DNA of 64,000 nt from Alteromonadaceae bacterium (GCA_013393545.1 JABXHG010000001.1:1-64000), one strand, 5' to 3'; shown: positions 1 through 11,021, counted from the stretch's first letter. Numbers and translations are program-made. Notes: generated by a model from the sequence alone, not told the origin.

Positions 1-165
1 GGTCAGCTTTTCAGGTACCATTTTGGATAGCGGCGGTTAGTGTTGGTTTTTTGTGTAGGAGCTTGAAATCATAACACTTTCAGCCGCTTCTTCCTTCCTT
101 ACGCTACCTTCTCATGAGAAATCCGGGTTAGTAAGGTTCCAGCGCCGCAGGCGCGAGCGATCGGA

Positions 166-3100
166 GTGGTGTTAGGTGGTATAGGAGCAATTCTCAGCAA
201 CTACGTAGCTCAGGGAGAAGCCGCTGCAGCGCAACAAGAAGCGCTAGAGGCCTGGCAGAAGCACCAGGATGCAATATCCGAATTGGAAGCGCTCCAGCAA
301 GAAGCGCTTGGTGATTTACAGGCTGGCGCAGCCGATATTTTTAGTGATTTTTCGGCCAAGTTTGATCCTGCCATGGAAAAGCTGGATATCTTCCAAGACT
401 ATAGTGTTGATGCGGGTTTTGGTTCTGATCTGATGCAGAATATTGCAAATGACATGATCAAGGAGCTAGCGGAGAATAAAATCTTTGTAGATGGGACTAC
501 TCCAAATTTATTTGAGCAATTTTCACAAGATTTAGATTTTTTAAATCTCCTACGCGGTGATGGGGTCAATTTCGAGTCGATTGAGGCTTGGTATGGCCAT
601 ATTGCAGATGAAACTCTTGCGAAAATGGAAAGCATTGTCAGCTCTTACTCTGATAAACTGGATATAGTTCTAGAAAATGATGCTTTTCTACTCCATAATC
701 TTTCCAGCTCCGGAGATGACGTAATACTGGCAAATGTCAGCCAAGAGTTTCTCGATGGCGGGGATGGAAACGATACTTTCGTTCTGGATGATCTAACAAG
801 TCACAAGTACATCTACGACAAGTCTGGGAATAATAAGATTCAGGTGGATGGCGTTGTCCTAAGTGGCGCGAATTTGATGGTTGACTCTGGGGCAAATAAC
901 CTATCATTTAAAGATGATTATGGAAATACCTATACGAAGTCTGTATCTGCAAATGGAATCGACTACGACCTTACCATAAATATAAATGGCGGAGGATCTG
1001 TCACTATTATCCATTGGGATCAATCTCCTGGTTTGTTTGGAATCTCTTTAAATGGGCCCGAGGGTGAAGATGAGATCACTCCCCCTGAACAATCGAGTGA
1101 TGTTCTGGTCGTTGGAGATGGGGTGATAGGGGATGTTTACTCTATAACTGACGATGGAAGTGTTGAAAAATCCGATCAGTATTTTAATAGAAGCTACGAA
1201 GGTCGTGAGTCCACGGTTGGTAAAACGGACGACTTGGGGAATAGTCTTGACCAGTCAGGCTTAAATCAAAAAGAAATCGTCTTTGATGCTAAGGGCTTCA
1301 TGAACAATCCTGATGATGGAGACTTATGGTTTGATGGAGGTGACCTGAATGACGTTCTGGTCGGGTCCAATGGTAATAACCATATTTATGGTCGAGGTGG
1401 AGACGATTATATTGAAGGCTTTGGTGGCCAAAATTTGCTGGTAGGCGGTCAAGGGGACGATTATTTTATTGGAAGTGACCTCTCCAACCACATTTACATG
1501 GATGATATTGACTCCCTTGATGCCGGGGGTGGCGGGAATGATTACGCCGAAGGTGGTGAAGGTAGTGATTGGATTTCGGGCGGCGCAGGAGATGACGTTA
1601 TAAAGGGTGGCGAAGGTCAAAACCGCCTCGCGGGTGGCAGCGGCAGAGATCGAATTACATCCGGGTCTGGAGATGACTATGTTTTTGCAGACGGATATAT
1701 GCTGAGAGGAGATGGAACTAGCATCGAGCTGCAATCAGATTCTTCGCTCGATAAAGACCAATATGACGATTACGTTGACGCTGGAGACGGGAACAATCAG
1801 GTCACCGGCGGTGCAGGGTCAGATATCATTATCACGGGTGATGGCGACGATCTGATTGGAGGCGATATTCGGGATAGCAGTGGACTCTCCGAGGGCTTGC
1901 AGGATCGTTACGTACCTTTGCCGCAGCACATGCATGGAGAAGACACCATTTATTCGGGAGCTGGCGACGATCAAGTTATTGGTGGCGGTGGTGACGATAC
2001 AATCTATGGCGGTGATGGTGCTGACAGTATTTGGGGTGATGATGACCAGTTAACGGCTTTCACGCCAAGTGGCAACGATAAGATTTTTGCCGGGAATGGG
2101 GCTGATACGGTATTTGGAGGCGCGGGTAACGATAGAATCTACGGCGAGTCCGGCGATGATAGCCTGAGCGGTGGTGAGGGAGATGATCTGATTGAAGGCG
2201 GCTCAGGCGCTGACAAGATTTGGGGTATGGAAGGCGATGATCGCGCAAATGGGGGCGATGGCGACGACACGATTTGGGGCGGAGTCGGCAATGACAGTCT
2301 TGGTGGGGGTGCCGGAGTTGATGAAGTCCAAGGAGGTGAAGGCAATGATGTTGTGTCCGGTGGCGATGGTGACGATACTTTATTCGGTCAGGCCGGAAGC
2401 GATCTGCTCCACGGTGGCGATGGAGACGATTGGGTTCAGGATGCCCTGAATGCGGCGTCTTCAGACCAGAATTCTCTCTATGGCAATGATGGCGAAGACA
2501 CTGTGCTTGCTGGAATCGGAGAAGACAGCCTCTATGGTGGTAATGGTGATGATCACCTTCAAGCGGGCTCAGGAAGCGATTTTCTCGGGGGTGGCGCAGG
2601 CTCAGACGCGTTGCTTGGACAGGAAGGCAATGACACTCTGAGCGGTGGTCAAGGCACCGATTACTTGTTCGGACATTCGGGTAACGATACCTACCAGTTC
2701 AGTTCTGGAGACGGTTTAGATCTGGTACGCGACACGTCAGGTTCGAACAGAATTGAGTTTGGTGGCGGTGTCCACATGCAGTACGTTGAAATCCAGCAGA
2801 GTGCGACCAGAACTTATCTCCGCTACGGCGATGGCGACACCGTCGTTATGGATAACAACACCTTCCTGAAGCTTTCTGATGCATCCCTTGCTGATGGAAC
2901 CATATTGTCGAAAGGTGACCTGCAGGAACTGGCGCTGGAAGGCCGGGAACATCAGGGCCGAAGAGTCTCGGGAATAATGAGCAGTGGCTCTTACTTGGGA
3001 CGGACAATTGATCAGTTTTCCTGGTTCGGCGGCCAGTTGATTGGCCACAACAGCAGTTCAGGGACGCTGGATTTGAGCAATCAGTCCGCCTGGACGCAGG

Positions 3101-6100
3101 GTGTGACTTCGCTTACCGGGCCAATCACCTACTACACGGATGTGGATGGAAACGTAATGTCGTCCGTATCAGGAGCTGATGGTTCTCCAAAAGTTCCCAG
3201 TGGAGCAGTTAAACAGCATGTCCTTTGGCCTAATGGCTCTACAATTACGACAGATGCTAACCCAGTAACTGAGGACAGTGTTCTGTCTGACCCTGATGCA
3301 GATAACCCGGCGCCAGAGGGTGCCAGTGGTGATAGTAGTGGCGTCAGTTCTGATGATGAGGTGCTGGATGGCACCGAAGTCGACGATACGATTGACGGGG
3401 AGTCAGGCAACGATCTTATCCGTGGACACGCCGGAGAGGATGTTCTGAACGGAGGGGATGGGAATGATCTTCTTTTCGGTGGTGACGGGAACGATACACT
3501 AGAGGGTGGTTCAGGCGACGATATTCTTAGTGGGGGCGCTGGAAATGACCTGATTAATGGAGGCAATGGCAACGACACTCTCCATGGGGATGAAGGTGAC
3601 GATGAAATCAACGGTGGCGCAGGTAATGACATTATTACGGGCGGCGCTGGTGCAGATACGCTGGACGGTGGCGGGGGCTCGGATACTTATTATTTCAGCG
3701 TGGGTGATGGCGCAGATGTTATTGATCACCGAAGTGGCATTAATGGCGAAGACAAGCTCAAGTTTGAAAGTGGAATCGACCCGGAAGATATCAAGGTCCT
3801 CAGAGAGAGTGAGGATTTAATCCTCAAGGTCGGTGAGAGTGGCGATCAGGTAACTGTAAAAGGGTACTTTGAAAATGAAGGCACAACCTACAAAGCAGTT
3901 GATGAGATCGTTTTTCTCGGAAGCAATACCTCATGGGACGTCGAACACGTAAAGGCCCTGGCGCTTATTGGTGGGAATTCCTCAGATATTCTTGAGGGCT
4001 ACAACAGTTCAGATGACACAATTTATGGCCGGGACGGTGATGACATACTTAATGGCCGGGATGGCAACGACGTTCTTATTGGGGGTGGAGGGAATGATAC
4101 CCTGAACGGAGGCGAGGGAGCGGACTCATACCGCTATGAGCTTGGCGATGGTATAGACACTATTATAGATGATAGCGGGGATGAAAACGTTCTCTTGTTT
4201 GGTGAAGGCATATCAAATGATTCGTTGAGTCTAAAACGAACTGGTGATGATCTCCAATTTCATATCGACGGGGGAGATGCAGTATCCGCCAATAACTTCT
4301 TTGACGAGAGTGGAGCTAATCTGGCCACCGTTGAGTTGGCAGATGGCACAACTTTCTCCGCATCAGAACTGAAGGCAAAGATCCTGATCGGCGGAGAAGA
4401 AAATGATGACATCATCGACTATGAAACTGATGACTTTGTGGACGGTGGACAAGGCAACGACACATTCACGGGCGGTGGAGGAAGTGATGTTTATTTCTTC
4501 GAAGCAGGTGATGGAGAAGATGTCTTAATCAACAACGATAATGATGATTCGAGTGCCGATACGGTTTTATTTGGCTCTGGTATTACGCCAGACCAGGCGA
4601 GCACGCAGCGAGTCGGTCAGGATCTGATCATAAGTTATGGCTCAGAGGATACTTTGACGATTCAGTCATTCTTTATGAATGAGGGGAATTCACGAAGAGG
4701 GATCGCCGGGGTCGAATTCTCTGATGGCTCAAAATGGTCTAAGCAGGACCTTCTGGCAAGTGTGCTTGTAGGCACGGCAAAGGATGAAACCCTGATTGGG
4801 TATTCGTCTGACGATACTCTGATCGGCGGTTCGGGCGACGATGAGCTGGATGGCGGGGCAGGTGACGATGTCTACCGTTTCGGTAAGGGCGATGGCGTTG
4901 ACACGGTAAACGACTCCGAAGGCCAAGACCGAATCGAGTTTGTCGACATAGCCTCTTCGGAGGTTGTAATCCGCAAGGAAGGCAATCACCTCAGAATCAC
5001 TATTCCATCTACCGGGGACTCGGTGCTGATCGAACACCAGTTTGACGGCACAGGCAGTAATCCGCAGTCCTCCAGCCTCGAAACGGTCCAGTTCTCCGAT
5101 GGCGTCACCTGGAATTTTGACCAGTTGATGGCTGAAGCCATTGAAGGCAGCGGGGCCGACGACCTGATTCATGGTTTCGACCTTGATGAGTCGATCAACG
5201 GCGGTGACGGCGCTGACGAGATCTACGGCCATGAAGGTGCTGATACCCTTCAGGGTGGTGCCGGCAACGATATGCTCGATGGCGGCCAGGGTCAGGATGA
5301 GCTGTTTGGCGGCATTGGAAATGACGAACTCAGGGGGGACACCGGGGAAGACACGCTTTACGGCGGGGACGGCGCGGACACCCTCCACGGAGAGCAGGAC
5401 GATGACGTTCTCCATGGTGAGGCGGGCGACGATGAGTTGCACGGTGGTGATGGCTCCGATGAGCTTTATGGTGGCCAGGATGCCGATGAACTCTTTGGCG
5501 GTTCCGGCGCTGATCTGTTGTCTGGTGGTGATGGTGATGATGTCCTCCACGGCGGCAGTGGTGACGACACACTGAACGGTGACGCCGGAAATGATGTTCT
5601 GTTCGGTGATGGTGGCTCTGACACGCTGAGTGGTGGGGCCGGCAACGATGAGCTGTACGGCACCGGCGAGCTTTCCGGCGGCGAGGGCGACGACTACCTG
5701 GAAGGCCAGGGCCTTCTCGATGGTGGCTCTGGCAATGACGAGCTTCATGGCCAGGGCTCCGATACGCTGGTGGGCGGATCGGGCAACGATATCCTGGTCG
5801 CCAATACTGACCCGTGGCAGGAAACGAGTAATGTTCTGGAAGGCGGTACCGGTGCCGATCAGCTGTTTGGCTCCTACGGTAACGATACCTACCGCTTCAA
5901 CCTGGGTGATGGTCAGGACATTCTGATCGAAACCCCCGAGGGTGAAGCGTACAGCAACGTTGCACCTTCTGATGACACGCTGGAGTTCGGCCCGGATATC
6001 GCTGCCGAAGATCTTGCCTTTACTCGAGTCGGGAAAGACCTGCAAATCAGCCATGCCAATGGCACTGATGGAATCCTGGTAAAAAACTGGTTCCAGGAGC

Positions 6101-9054
6101 CGACCAATCACTACAAGGTCAATCACTTTGTATTTGCAGACGGAACCGAATGGTCCGCTCTGGATGTGGAAGAGGCTTCTGTCACGGTAGGCACCGATAG
6201 CGCAGACACATTGCTCGGTTACCGGGATCTGAATGAAGAAGTCTTTGCCGGCGACGGTGATGACCAGGTCTGGGGCCGCGCCGGGGATGACGTACTCCAT
6301 GGTGAAGCGGGTGATGATTACCTGGACGGCGAAGAGGGTGATGATCATCTGATTGGCGGTGCAGGGGTTGATAACCTGGTCGGTCGTGATGGCGCAGATA
6401 CCCTTGAAGGCGGCATCGGCAACGATACGCTGCAGGGGGGCGCAGGGCAGGATGTGCTGCTCGGCGGGGAAGGCGAAGACAGCCTGTTTGGCGGCGACGG
6501 TAACGACCAGCTTGACGGTGGTGCTGACGACGACTTCTTCGAGGCCGGGGCTGGAGACGATGTGGTTAACGGTGGATCGGGCGATGACCAGATCAATGGT
6601 GGCGCCGGGGACGATACACTCACCGGCGGCACCGGCAATGACATGTATGTCTACTCAGCCGGATCGGGCCATGACACTATCTACAATGCCGATGGTGGCA
6701 GCGATGGCGTGATGTTCACGGGCGGTGCCACCGAAGACCGGATCAGTTTCACCCGAGACGGAGATGACCTTGTTCTCCTCATAGACGACGGAACTGAGGG
6801 AAGTGTTCGAGTCGTAAATCATTTCCTCGGTGGAAATCACGCGATCGACTGGGTGCAGCCGGACGGCGGCTACATGATCTCGACCTCCCAGATTAATCAA
6901 CGCGTTGCCGCAGGTGAAACCGACGGTGAATACGATTCTGTCGTCACTGGTACCGGTGAAGGAGAACAGTTGGCCGGCGGGAGTGGTCGTGATTTGCTTG
7001 AAGGCCTCGCGGGTGACGATACGCTGTTCGGCATGGGCGGTGACGACCAGGTGGAAGGCGATGCAGGCGATGATCAGCTCTATGGCGGGAACGGCAGCGG
7101 CACAGGCAGCGGCAATGATGTGCTCATTGGTGGCGATGGCAATGATGTCCTGGTCGGTGAAGACGGCGACGACACGCTGATCGGTGGTGCTGGCAACGAC
7201 AGCTACTACTACAAAGCCGGCCAGGGTGTGGATGTTGTCGACAATCAGGGCGGTGGCTCTGATGGGGTGTTCTTCCTGGATGGCCTTGACCGTAACCGCT
7301 TAAGCTATCATCAGGATGAAAACGATCTTGTCATTCTTGTCGACGGCGACCTCGGCCAGCAAGTGCGGGTGACGGATCACTTTCTGGGCGGGAATAACGC
7401 GATTGCGTACGTCCAGCCTACCGATGGCGGTAATGCCATCATGGCCGGTGACATCGCAAGCCTTCTGTCCGAGATGCCTGGCGGTACAAGTGATCCCGGT
7501 GATGGTACCGGAGATGGCTCTGGTGAAGACAGTGGTTCTGGTGACGGTGGCGATCAAGGCACCGACCCGGATCCAGGTACGACCCCAACGCCTGAACTGG
7601 GTGGTGACGATGTACTAACCGGCCGCGCAGGCAATGATATCCTGATCGGCGGTGTTGGCAACGACACACTGGACGGCGGTTCAGGTAATGATCGGCTTGA
7701 GGGTGGAGTTGGAGATGACACCTACATCTTCACCGGTGGCCAGGATGTCCTCAGGGAAAGTGGTGGCACTGATGTGTTGAGGTTTGGTGCCGGCATTACC
7801 TTTAACCAGGTGGCCTCCGGCCTGATGAAATCCGGTGACGATCTTGTTTTGCAGGTAGATGGGGGCCCGGATCAGGTCACGCTGACCAACTTCTTCCTTG
7901 GTGGTGATGCTGTTATCGAAACCATTGAGTTCGAGGAGGGCGGTCAACTCACCTCGGATCAGATATACGGCGCGTTTGGCCTGTCTGAACCCACACCTCC
8001 TTCCGGATCTTCCCAGACTGTTGAGGGTACATCCGGTGACGATAGTTCCTTGGATGGCAGTGCAAGCGCTGATCTTATCCAGGGCTTCAATGGGGACGAT
8101 GCCCTGTCCGGTGGTGCCGGAAATGACCGACTTGAAGGTGGTAACGGCCATGACACCCTGAGTGGTGGGCTTGGGGCTGATACTCTGATCGGCGGGCGTG
8201 GAAACGATACCTATCGGTTCAGTTCCGGTGATGGTCAGGATGTAATCGATAACGTGGGCGGCGGCAATGACACCCTGCGCTTCGAAGACATCACCTTCAA
8301 TCAGGTGGCCAGTGGTTTGATGAAATCAGGCAACAGCCTGGTGCTTCAGGTGAGCGGAGGATCGGACTCGGTAACCATCCAGGACTTCTTCTCGGGTGGT
8401 GATCATTCCATTGACCTGATTGAGTTTGGGCCCGGTGGTCAGCTCACCTCGGATCAGATCTTCGGGGCCTTTGGGTTGAGTAATCCGGACCCACAAGGGT
8501 CGCCAGACTATCAAGGATTGCCCGACGAGCGTGGGTTCGGGAACGTGGTGAATGCCAGAGCATCCGCAGAAACCATTCTGGGCTCCTCCGACGCGGACTT
8601 CATCGATGGCGGTGCAGGTAACGATATGCTCGTTGGTGGCTTGGGAGATGACTATCTCCTGGGTGGCGAGGGCGATGATACCTACCAATTCGCTTCCGGT
8701 GATGGTCAGGACACGATCAATAACCTGTCAAACGGTGCTGGAGACGACCAATTGCACTTCGCGTCAGGCATCGACGAGTCACAGTTGTGGTTCTCGCGCG
8801 ATGGTGATGATCTGGTCACAAGTGTTCTGGGAAGCGATGACCAGGTACGTGTTCATGATTGGTACAGCGCCGATGCCCAGAAACTGGACAGCGTTCATAC
8901 TGACGACGCCATGATCTCCGCTAACCAACTGGAACAACTGGTGACCGCCATGGCGGGATTTGGCCAGCCTTCTGGTGGTGAAATGAATTTGACGCCACAG
9001 GAGGAGAACCAGATACAGGCTTCTATTGCCAGTTCCTGGCAACCGAGCGCTTAG
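166..9054 (+). CDS. Giant RTX (haemolysin-type calcium-binding) protein, probable type I secretion substrate
   Basis: A 2962-residue secreted or surface adhesin/toxin-like protein. Residues 1 to about 190 are helical and free of RTX motifs. From about residue 395 onward there are many blocks of GGxGxDxxx nonapeptides that bind calcium, alternating with haemolysin-type calcium-binding related modules (PF06594-like; near residues 1200, 1345, 1470, 1590, 1940, 2180, 2370, 2540, 2705 and 2860). The C-terminus carries LVTAMAGFG near residue 2925 and a short acidic/hydrophobic tail, as in T1SS substrates of this group. No T1SS genes lie in the window. The start is uncertain: GTG at 166 has no clear ribosome binding site, and the frame is open only back to a stop at 115. 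The first third is visibly AT-richer than the rest. Family assignment is firm; function (adhesin, toxin or enzyme scaffold) is open. Confidence 0.9.
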   Translation: MVLGGIGAILSNYVAQGEAAAAQQEALEAWQKHQDAISELEALQQEALGDLQAGAADIFSDFSAKFDPAMEKLDIFQDYSVDAGFGSDLMQNIANDMIKELAENKIFVDGTTPNLFEQFSQDLDFLNLLRGDGVNFESIEAWYGHIADETLAKMESIVSSYSDKLDIVLENDAFLLHNLSSSGDDVILANVSQEFLDGGDGNDTFVLDDLTSHKYIYDKSGNNKIQVDGVVLSGANLMVDSGANNLSFKDDYGNTYTKSVSANGIDYDLTININGGGSVTIIHWDQSPGLFGISLNGPEGEDEITPPEQSSDVLVVGDGVIGDVYSITDDGSVEKSDQYFNRSYEGRESTVGKTDDLGNSLDQSGLNQKEIVFDAKGFMNNPDDGDLWFDGGDLNDVLVGSNGNNHIYGRGGDDYIEGFGGQNLLVGGQGDDYFIGSDLSNHIYMDDIDSLDAGGGGNDYAEGGEGSDWISGGAGDDVIKGGEGQNRLAGGSGRDRITSGSGDDYVFADGYMLRGDGTSIELQSDSSLDKDQYDDYVDAGDGNNQVTGGAGSDIIITGDGDDLIGGDIRDSSGLSEGLQDRYVPLPQHMHGEDTIYSGAGDDQVIGGGGDDTIYGGDGADSIWGDDDQLTAFTPSGNDKIFAGNGADTVFGGAGNDRIYGESGDDSLSGGEGDDLIEGGSGADKIWGMEGDDRANGGDGDDTIWGGVGNDSLGGGAGVDEVQGGEGNDVVSGGDGDDTLFGQAGSDLLHGGDGDDWVQDALNAASSDQNSLYGNDGEDTVLAGIGEDSLYGGNGDDHLQAGSGSDFLGGGAGSDALLGQEGNDTLSGGQGTDYLFGHSGNDTYQFSSGDGLDLVRDTSGSNRIEFGGGVHMQYVEIQQSATRTYLRYGDGDTVVMDNNTFLKLSDASLADGTILSKGDLQELALEGREHQGRRVSGIMSSGSYLGRTIDQFSWFGGQLIGHNSSSGTLDLSNQSAWTQGVTSLTGPITYYTDVDGNVMSSVSGADGSPKVPSGAVKQHVLWPNGSTITTDANPVTEDSVLSDPDADNPAPEGASGDSSGVSSDDEVLDGTEVDDTIDGESGNDLIRGHAGEDVLNGGDGNDLLFGGDGNDTLEGGSGDDILSGGAGNDLINGGNGNDTLHGDEGDDEINGGAGNDIITGGAGADTLDGGGGSDTYYFSVGDGADVIDHRSGINGEDKLKFESGIDPEDIKVLRESEDLILKVGESGDQVTVKGYFENEGTTYKAVDEIVFLGSNTSWDVEHVKALALIGGNSSDILEGYNSSDDTIYGRDGDDILNGRDGNDVLIGGGGNDTLNGGEGADSYRYELGDGIDTIIDDSGDENVLLFGEGISNDSLSLKRTGDDLQFHIDGGDAVSANNFFDESGANLATVELADGTTFSASELKAKILIGGEENDDIIDYETDDFVDGGQGNDTFTGGGGSDVYFFEAGDGEDVLINNDNDDSSADTVLFGSGITPDQASTQRVGQDLIISYGSEDTLTIQSFFMNEGNSRRGIAGVEFSDGSKWSKQDLLASVLVGTAKDETLIGYSSDDTLIGGSGDDELDGGAGDDVYRFGKGDGVDTVNDSEGQDRIEFVDIASSEVVIRKEGNHLRITIPSTGDSVLIEHQFDGTGSNPQSSSLETVQFSDGVTWNFDQLMAEAIEGSGADDLIHGFDLDESINGGDGADEIYGHEGADTLQGGAGNDMLDGGQGQDELFGGIGNDELRGDTGEDTLYGGDGADTLHGEQDDDVLHGEAGDDELHGGDGSDELYGGQDADELFGGSGADLLSGGDGDDVLHGGSGDDTLNGDAGNDVLFGDGGSDTLSGGAGNDELYGTGELSGGEGDDYLEGQGLLDGGSGNDELHGQGSDTLVGGSGNDILVANTDPWQETSNVLEGGTGADQLFGSYGNDTYRFNLGDGQDILIETPEGEAYSNVAPSDDTLEFGPDIAAEDLAFTRVGKDLQISHANGTDGILVKNWFQEPTNHYKVNHFVFADGTEWSALDVEEASVTVGTDSADTLLGYRDLNEEVFAGDGDDQVWGRAGDDVLHGEAGDDYLDGEEGDDHLIGGAGVDNLVGRDGADTLEGGIGNDTLQGGAGQDVLLGGEGEDSLFGGDGNDQLDGGADDDFFEAGAGDDVVNGGSGDDQINGGAGDDTLTGGTGNDMYVYSAGSGHDTIYNADGGSDGVMFTGGATEDRISFTRDGDDLVLLIDDGTEGSVRVVNHFLGGNHAIDWVQPDGGYMISTSQINQRVAAGETDGEYDSVVTGTGEGEQLAGGSGRDLLEGLAGDDTLFGMGGDDQVEGDAGDDQLYGGNGSGTGSGNDVLIGGDGNDVLVGEDGDDTLIGGAGNDSYYYKAGQGVDVVDNQGGGSDGVFFLDGLDRNRLSYHQDENDLVILVDGDLGQQVRVTDHFLGGNNAIAYVQPTDGGNAIMAGDIASLLSEMPGGTSDPGDGTGDGSGEDSGSGDGGDQGTDPDPGTTPTPELGGDDVLTGRAGNDILIGGVGNDTLDGGSGNDRLEGGVGDDTYIFTGGQDVLRESGGTDVLRFGAGITFNQVASGLMKSGDDLVLQVDGGPDQVTLTNFFLGGDAVIETIEFEEGGQLTSDQIYGAFGLSEPTPPSGSSQTVEGTSGDDSSLDGSASADLIQGFNGDDALSGGAGNDRLEGGNGHDTLSGGLGADTLIGGRGNDTYRFSSGDGQDVIDNVGGGNDTLRFEDITFNQVASGLMKSGNSLVLQVSGGSDSVTIQDFFSGGDHSIDLIEFGPGGQLTSDQIFGAFGLSNPDPQGSPDYQGLPDERGFGNVVNARASAETILGSSDADFIDGGAGNDMLVGGLGDDYLLGGEGDDTYQFASGDGQDTINNLSNGAGDDQLHFASGIDESQLWFSRDGDDLVTSVLGSDDQVRVHDWYSADAQKLDSVHTDDAMISANQLEQLVTAMAGFGQPSGGEMNLTPQEENQIQASIASSWQPSA

Positions 9055-9061
9055 TGAGTGA

Positions 9062-9090
9062 CCGACGGAGGGCTCCTGGCCCTCCGTCGG
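9062..9090 (+). terminator. Strong hairpin after the RTX gene
   Basis: A perfect 12-bp stem (9062-9073 with 9079-9090) around a 5-base loop begins eight bases after the RTX stop codon. No T-run follows, so it may act as an RNA-stabilising 3' end or a Rho-assisted stop rather than a classical intrinsic terminator. Confidence 0.55.
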
Positions 9091-9231
9091 AGTCCGTCAA
9101 TCTCGATCATTGTGCAAAGTTCTGCGTCTTTTCCTCATTTCAATAATCCCTGCCCTTGTTTAAACTCCCGGCCTTCGGAAATTTCAATAACCATGCTCCG
9201 GATTTACGATCCGGCCCGCAGGAGAAACACT

Positions 9232-10251
9232 ATGAGCAACAACGTTGTGGTCTGCGCCATGTACAAGTTCGCAGTCCTGAACGATTACAAACAGCTGCGC
9301 CAGCCGCTGCTGGATCTGATGCTGGAGAAGGACGTGCATGGCACCCTGCTGCTGGCCGGTGAAGGCATCAACGGCACCATCGCCGGCAGCCGTGAAGGCA
9401 TCGACGCCGTCAAACACTGGATCGCCAGCGACGAGCGCTTCAAAGGCATCGACTACAAGGAATCCTTCGTCGACATCCAGCCGTTCAAACGCACCAAGGT
9501 CAAACTCAAGAAAGAAATCGTTACCATGGGCGTGGAGGGCATCGACCCCAAACGCGTCGTAGGCACCTACGTTGACCCCAAGGACTGGAACGACCTGATC
9601 TCCGACCCCGAAGTACTGCTGGTGGACACCCGCAACCAGTACGAAGTGGAAATCGGCACCTTCAAGAACGCCGTGAACCCGGCCACCGATACCTTCCGGG
9701 AATTCCCCGAGTACGTGAAGGAAAACCTGGACCCGCAGAAACACAAGAAAGTCGCCATGTTCTGCACTGGCGGCATTCGCTGCGAAAAATCCACGGCGTT
9801 CCTGAAAGAACAGGGCTTTGATGAGGTGTATCACCTCAAGGGCGGTATCCTGAAATACCTGGAAGACGTGCCCGAAGAACAGACTCTGTGGCAGGGCGAG
9901 TGCTTCGTGTTTGACGACCGGGTGACCGTGAACCACAGCCTAGAGCGGGGCGATTACGACCAATGCCACGCCTGCCGCCGGCCAATCACCGAAGACGACA
10001 AACAGCGCCCGGAATACGAGCAGGGCGTGAGCTGCCACCAGTGCATCGAATCGCTGACCGAAGAGCAGAAAGCCCGTTTCCGTGAGCGTGAACACCAGAT
10101 GCGCCTCGCCGAAGCCCGGGGAGAAGCCCACGTGGGCGGCGAAGCGGCCCGGATTATTGCCGAGCGCAAGGCGCGCAAGAAGGCGGAGCAGCAGGAGCAG
10201 GCCCGCAGAAGTCTGTTGGGCGTTCGTGAACGTACCACCGAGCCGAATTGA
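9232..10251 (+). CDS. trhO: tRNA uridine(34) hydroxylase TrhO (rhodanese-domain, YceA family)
   Basis: A 339-residue protein, close to the family length of about 350. TrhO hydroxylates U34 of tRNAs to 5-hydroxyuridine on the way to cmo5U/mcmo5U. The N-terminal acylphosphatase-like part starts with VVVCAMYKF and contains [11 protein letters not shown] central rhodanese domain follows with the active loop [10 protein letters not shown] (Cys178, second Cys184). The C-terminal part has a Cys-rich segment ([12 protein letters not shown]). ATG 9232 is chosen because AGGAGA lies seven bases upstream and the family begins here; the frame is open further upstream but that stretch is not conserved-looking. 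It appears monocistronic or cotranscribed with the DUF481 gene 24 bases downstream. Confidence 0.95.
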   Translation: MSNNVVVCAMYKFAVLNDYKQLRQPLLDLMLEKDVHGTLLLAGEGINGTIAGSREGIDAVKHWIASDERFKGIDYKESFVDIQPFKRTKVKLKKEIVTMGVEGIDPKRVVGTYVDPKDWNDLISDPEVLLVDTRNQYEVEIGTFKNAVNPATDTFREFPEYVKENLDPQKHKKVAMFCTGGIRCEKSTAFLKEQGFDEVYHLKGGILKYLEDVPEEQTLWQGECFVFDDRVTVNHSLERGDYDQCHACRRPITEDDKQRPEYEQGVSCHQCIESLTEEQKARFREREHQMRLAEARGEAHVGGEAARIIAERKARKKAEQQEQARRSLLGVRERTTEPN

Positions 10252-10275
10252 TCCCTGAAAACGAAAGGAGAACCG

Positions 10276-11004
10276 ATGCGGATTCAGACTTCACTGGCCG
10301 TTGCCTGCCTTGCGCTGGCCCCTCTGGTACAGGCGGACGAGAACAACCTGACCGGCGAAGCCGAACTCGGTGTGTTGATGACGTCTGGCAACACCGAGGA
10401 AACCAAGATCAACGGTCGTTTGGCTCTGGCTCAGGAAACCGCCCGCTGGCGTAATAGCGGAGACTTCAGCACCCGTTACACTGAAGCGGATGACGAAACC
10501 ACCGCCGAGGAATACCAGGCGGCCCTGGAAGCCGATTATAAATTCGATGATAGCCAGTACTGGTTTGTGCGCGGCGCCTGGGAAGATGATCGTTTTTCCG
10601 GTTACGACTTTGAATCCACCGCCACCACCGGCTACGGCAATCGAGTCTGGCAGAGCGGTGAACGGTCATTCCTGGATTTGTCGGCGGGTGTCGGTTATCG
10701 CTACAACAAATTGCAGCAGGTTAACGCAGAGGGTGACGATGTCGAAGATGAAGCCATCGCCCGGCTGGCCGCGCGGTTTGATTACGCGTTGTCCGATAAT
10801 GCCCTGTTCCGCCAGAAGTTGAGCACCGAGACCGGACTGGACGAGAACAACACCATCTCCGAATCGGAAACCTCACTGCAGAGCAACATTGTGGGCAATC
10901 TGTCGATGAAAGCCGCGTTCCGGGTCAAGCATGTATCGGATGCGCCGGAAGGCATCGACAGTACCGATACGGAAACCAGCTTGTCGTTGTTGTACGGTTT
11001 TTGA
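10276..11004 (+). CDS. DUF481 family outer-membrane protein (YdiY-like)
   Basis: A 242-residue protein with a cleavable signal peptide (residues 1-20, ending VQA). The mature part has the DUF481 pattern: GEAELGVLMTSGNTE near the start, then alternating beta strands rich in Tyr, Trp and acidic residues, and an aromatic C-terminal Phe. This is expected to be a small outer-membrane beta-barrel; physiological substrates of DUF481 proteins are not established. AAAGGAG lies just before the ATG. It follows trhO by 24 bases and ends in a clear bidirectional terminator. Confidence 0.85.
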   Translation: MRIQTSLAVACLALAPLVQADENNLTGEAELGVLMTSGNTEETKINGRLALAQETARWRNSGDFSTRYTEADDETTAEEYQAALEADYKFDDSQYWFVRGAWEDDRFSGYDFESTATTGYGNRVWQSGERSFLDLSAGVGYRYNKLQQVNAEGDDVEDEAIARLAARFDYALSDNALFRQKLSTETGLDENNTISESETSLQSNIVGNLSMKAAFRVKHVSDAPEGIDSTDTETSLSLLYGF

Positions 11005-11021
11005 AGCCGACCGTGTTAACC

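Noticed and set aside
4729..6348. A 539-codon open frame antisense to the RTX gene (and many shorter ones there)
   Set aside because: It results from the GGxGxD repeat codons lacking stops on the complement; composition is repetitive, with no ribosome site or recognisable domain.
1330..8700. Regular short repeats that could suggest a CRISPR array or minisatellite
   Set aside because: They are in frame and encode calcium-binding nonapeptides; no spacer structure.
9184..9936. A 250-codon frame antisense to trhO
   Set aside because: Shadow of a clearly recognisable conserved enzyme.
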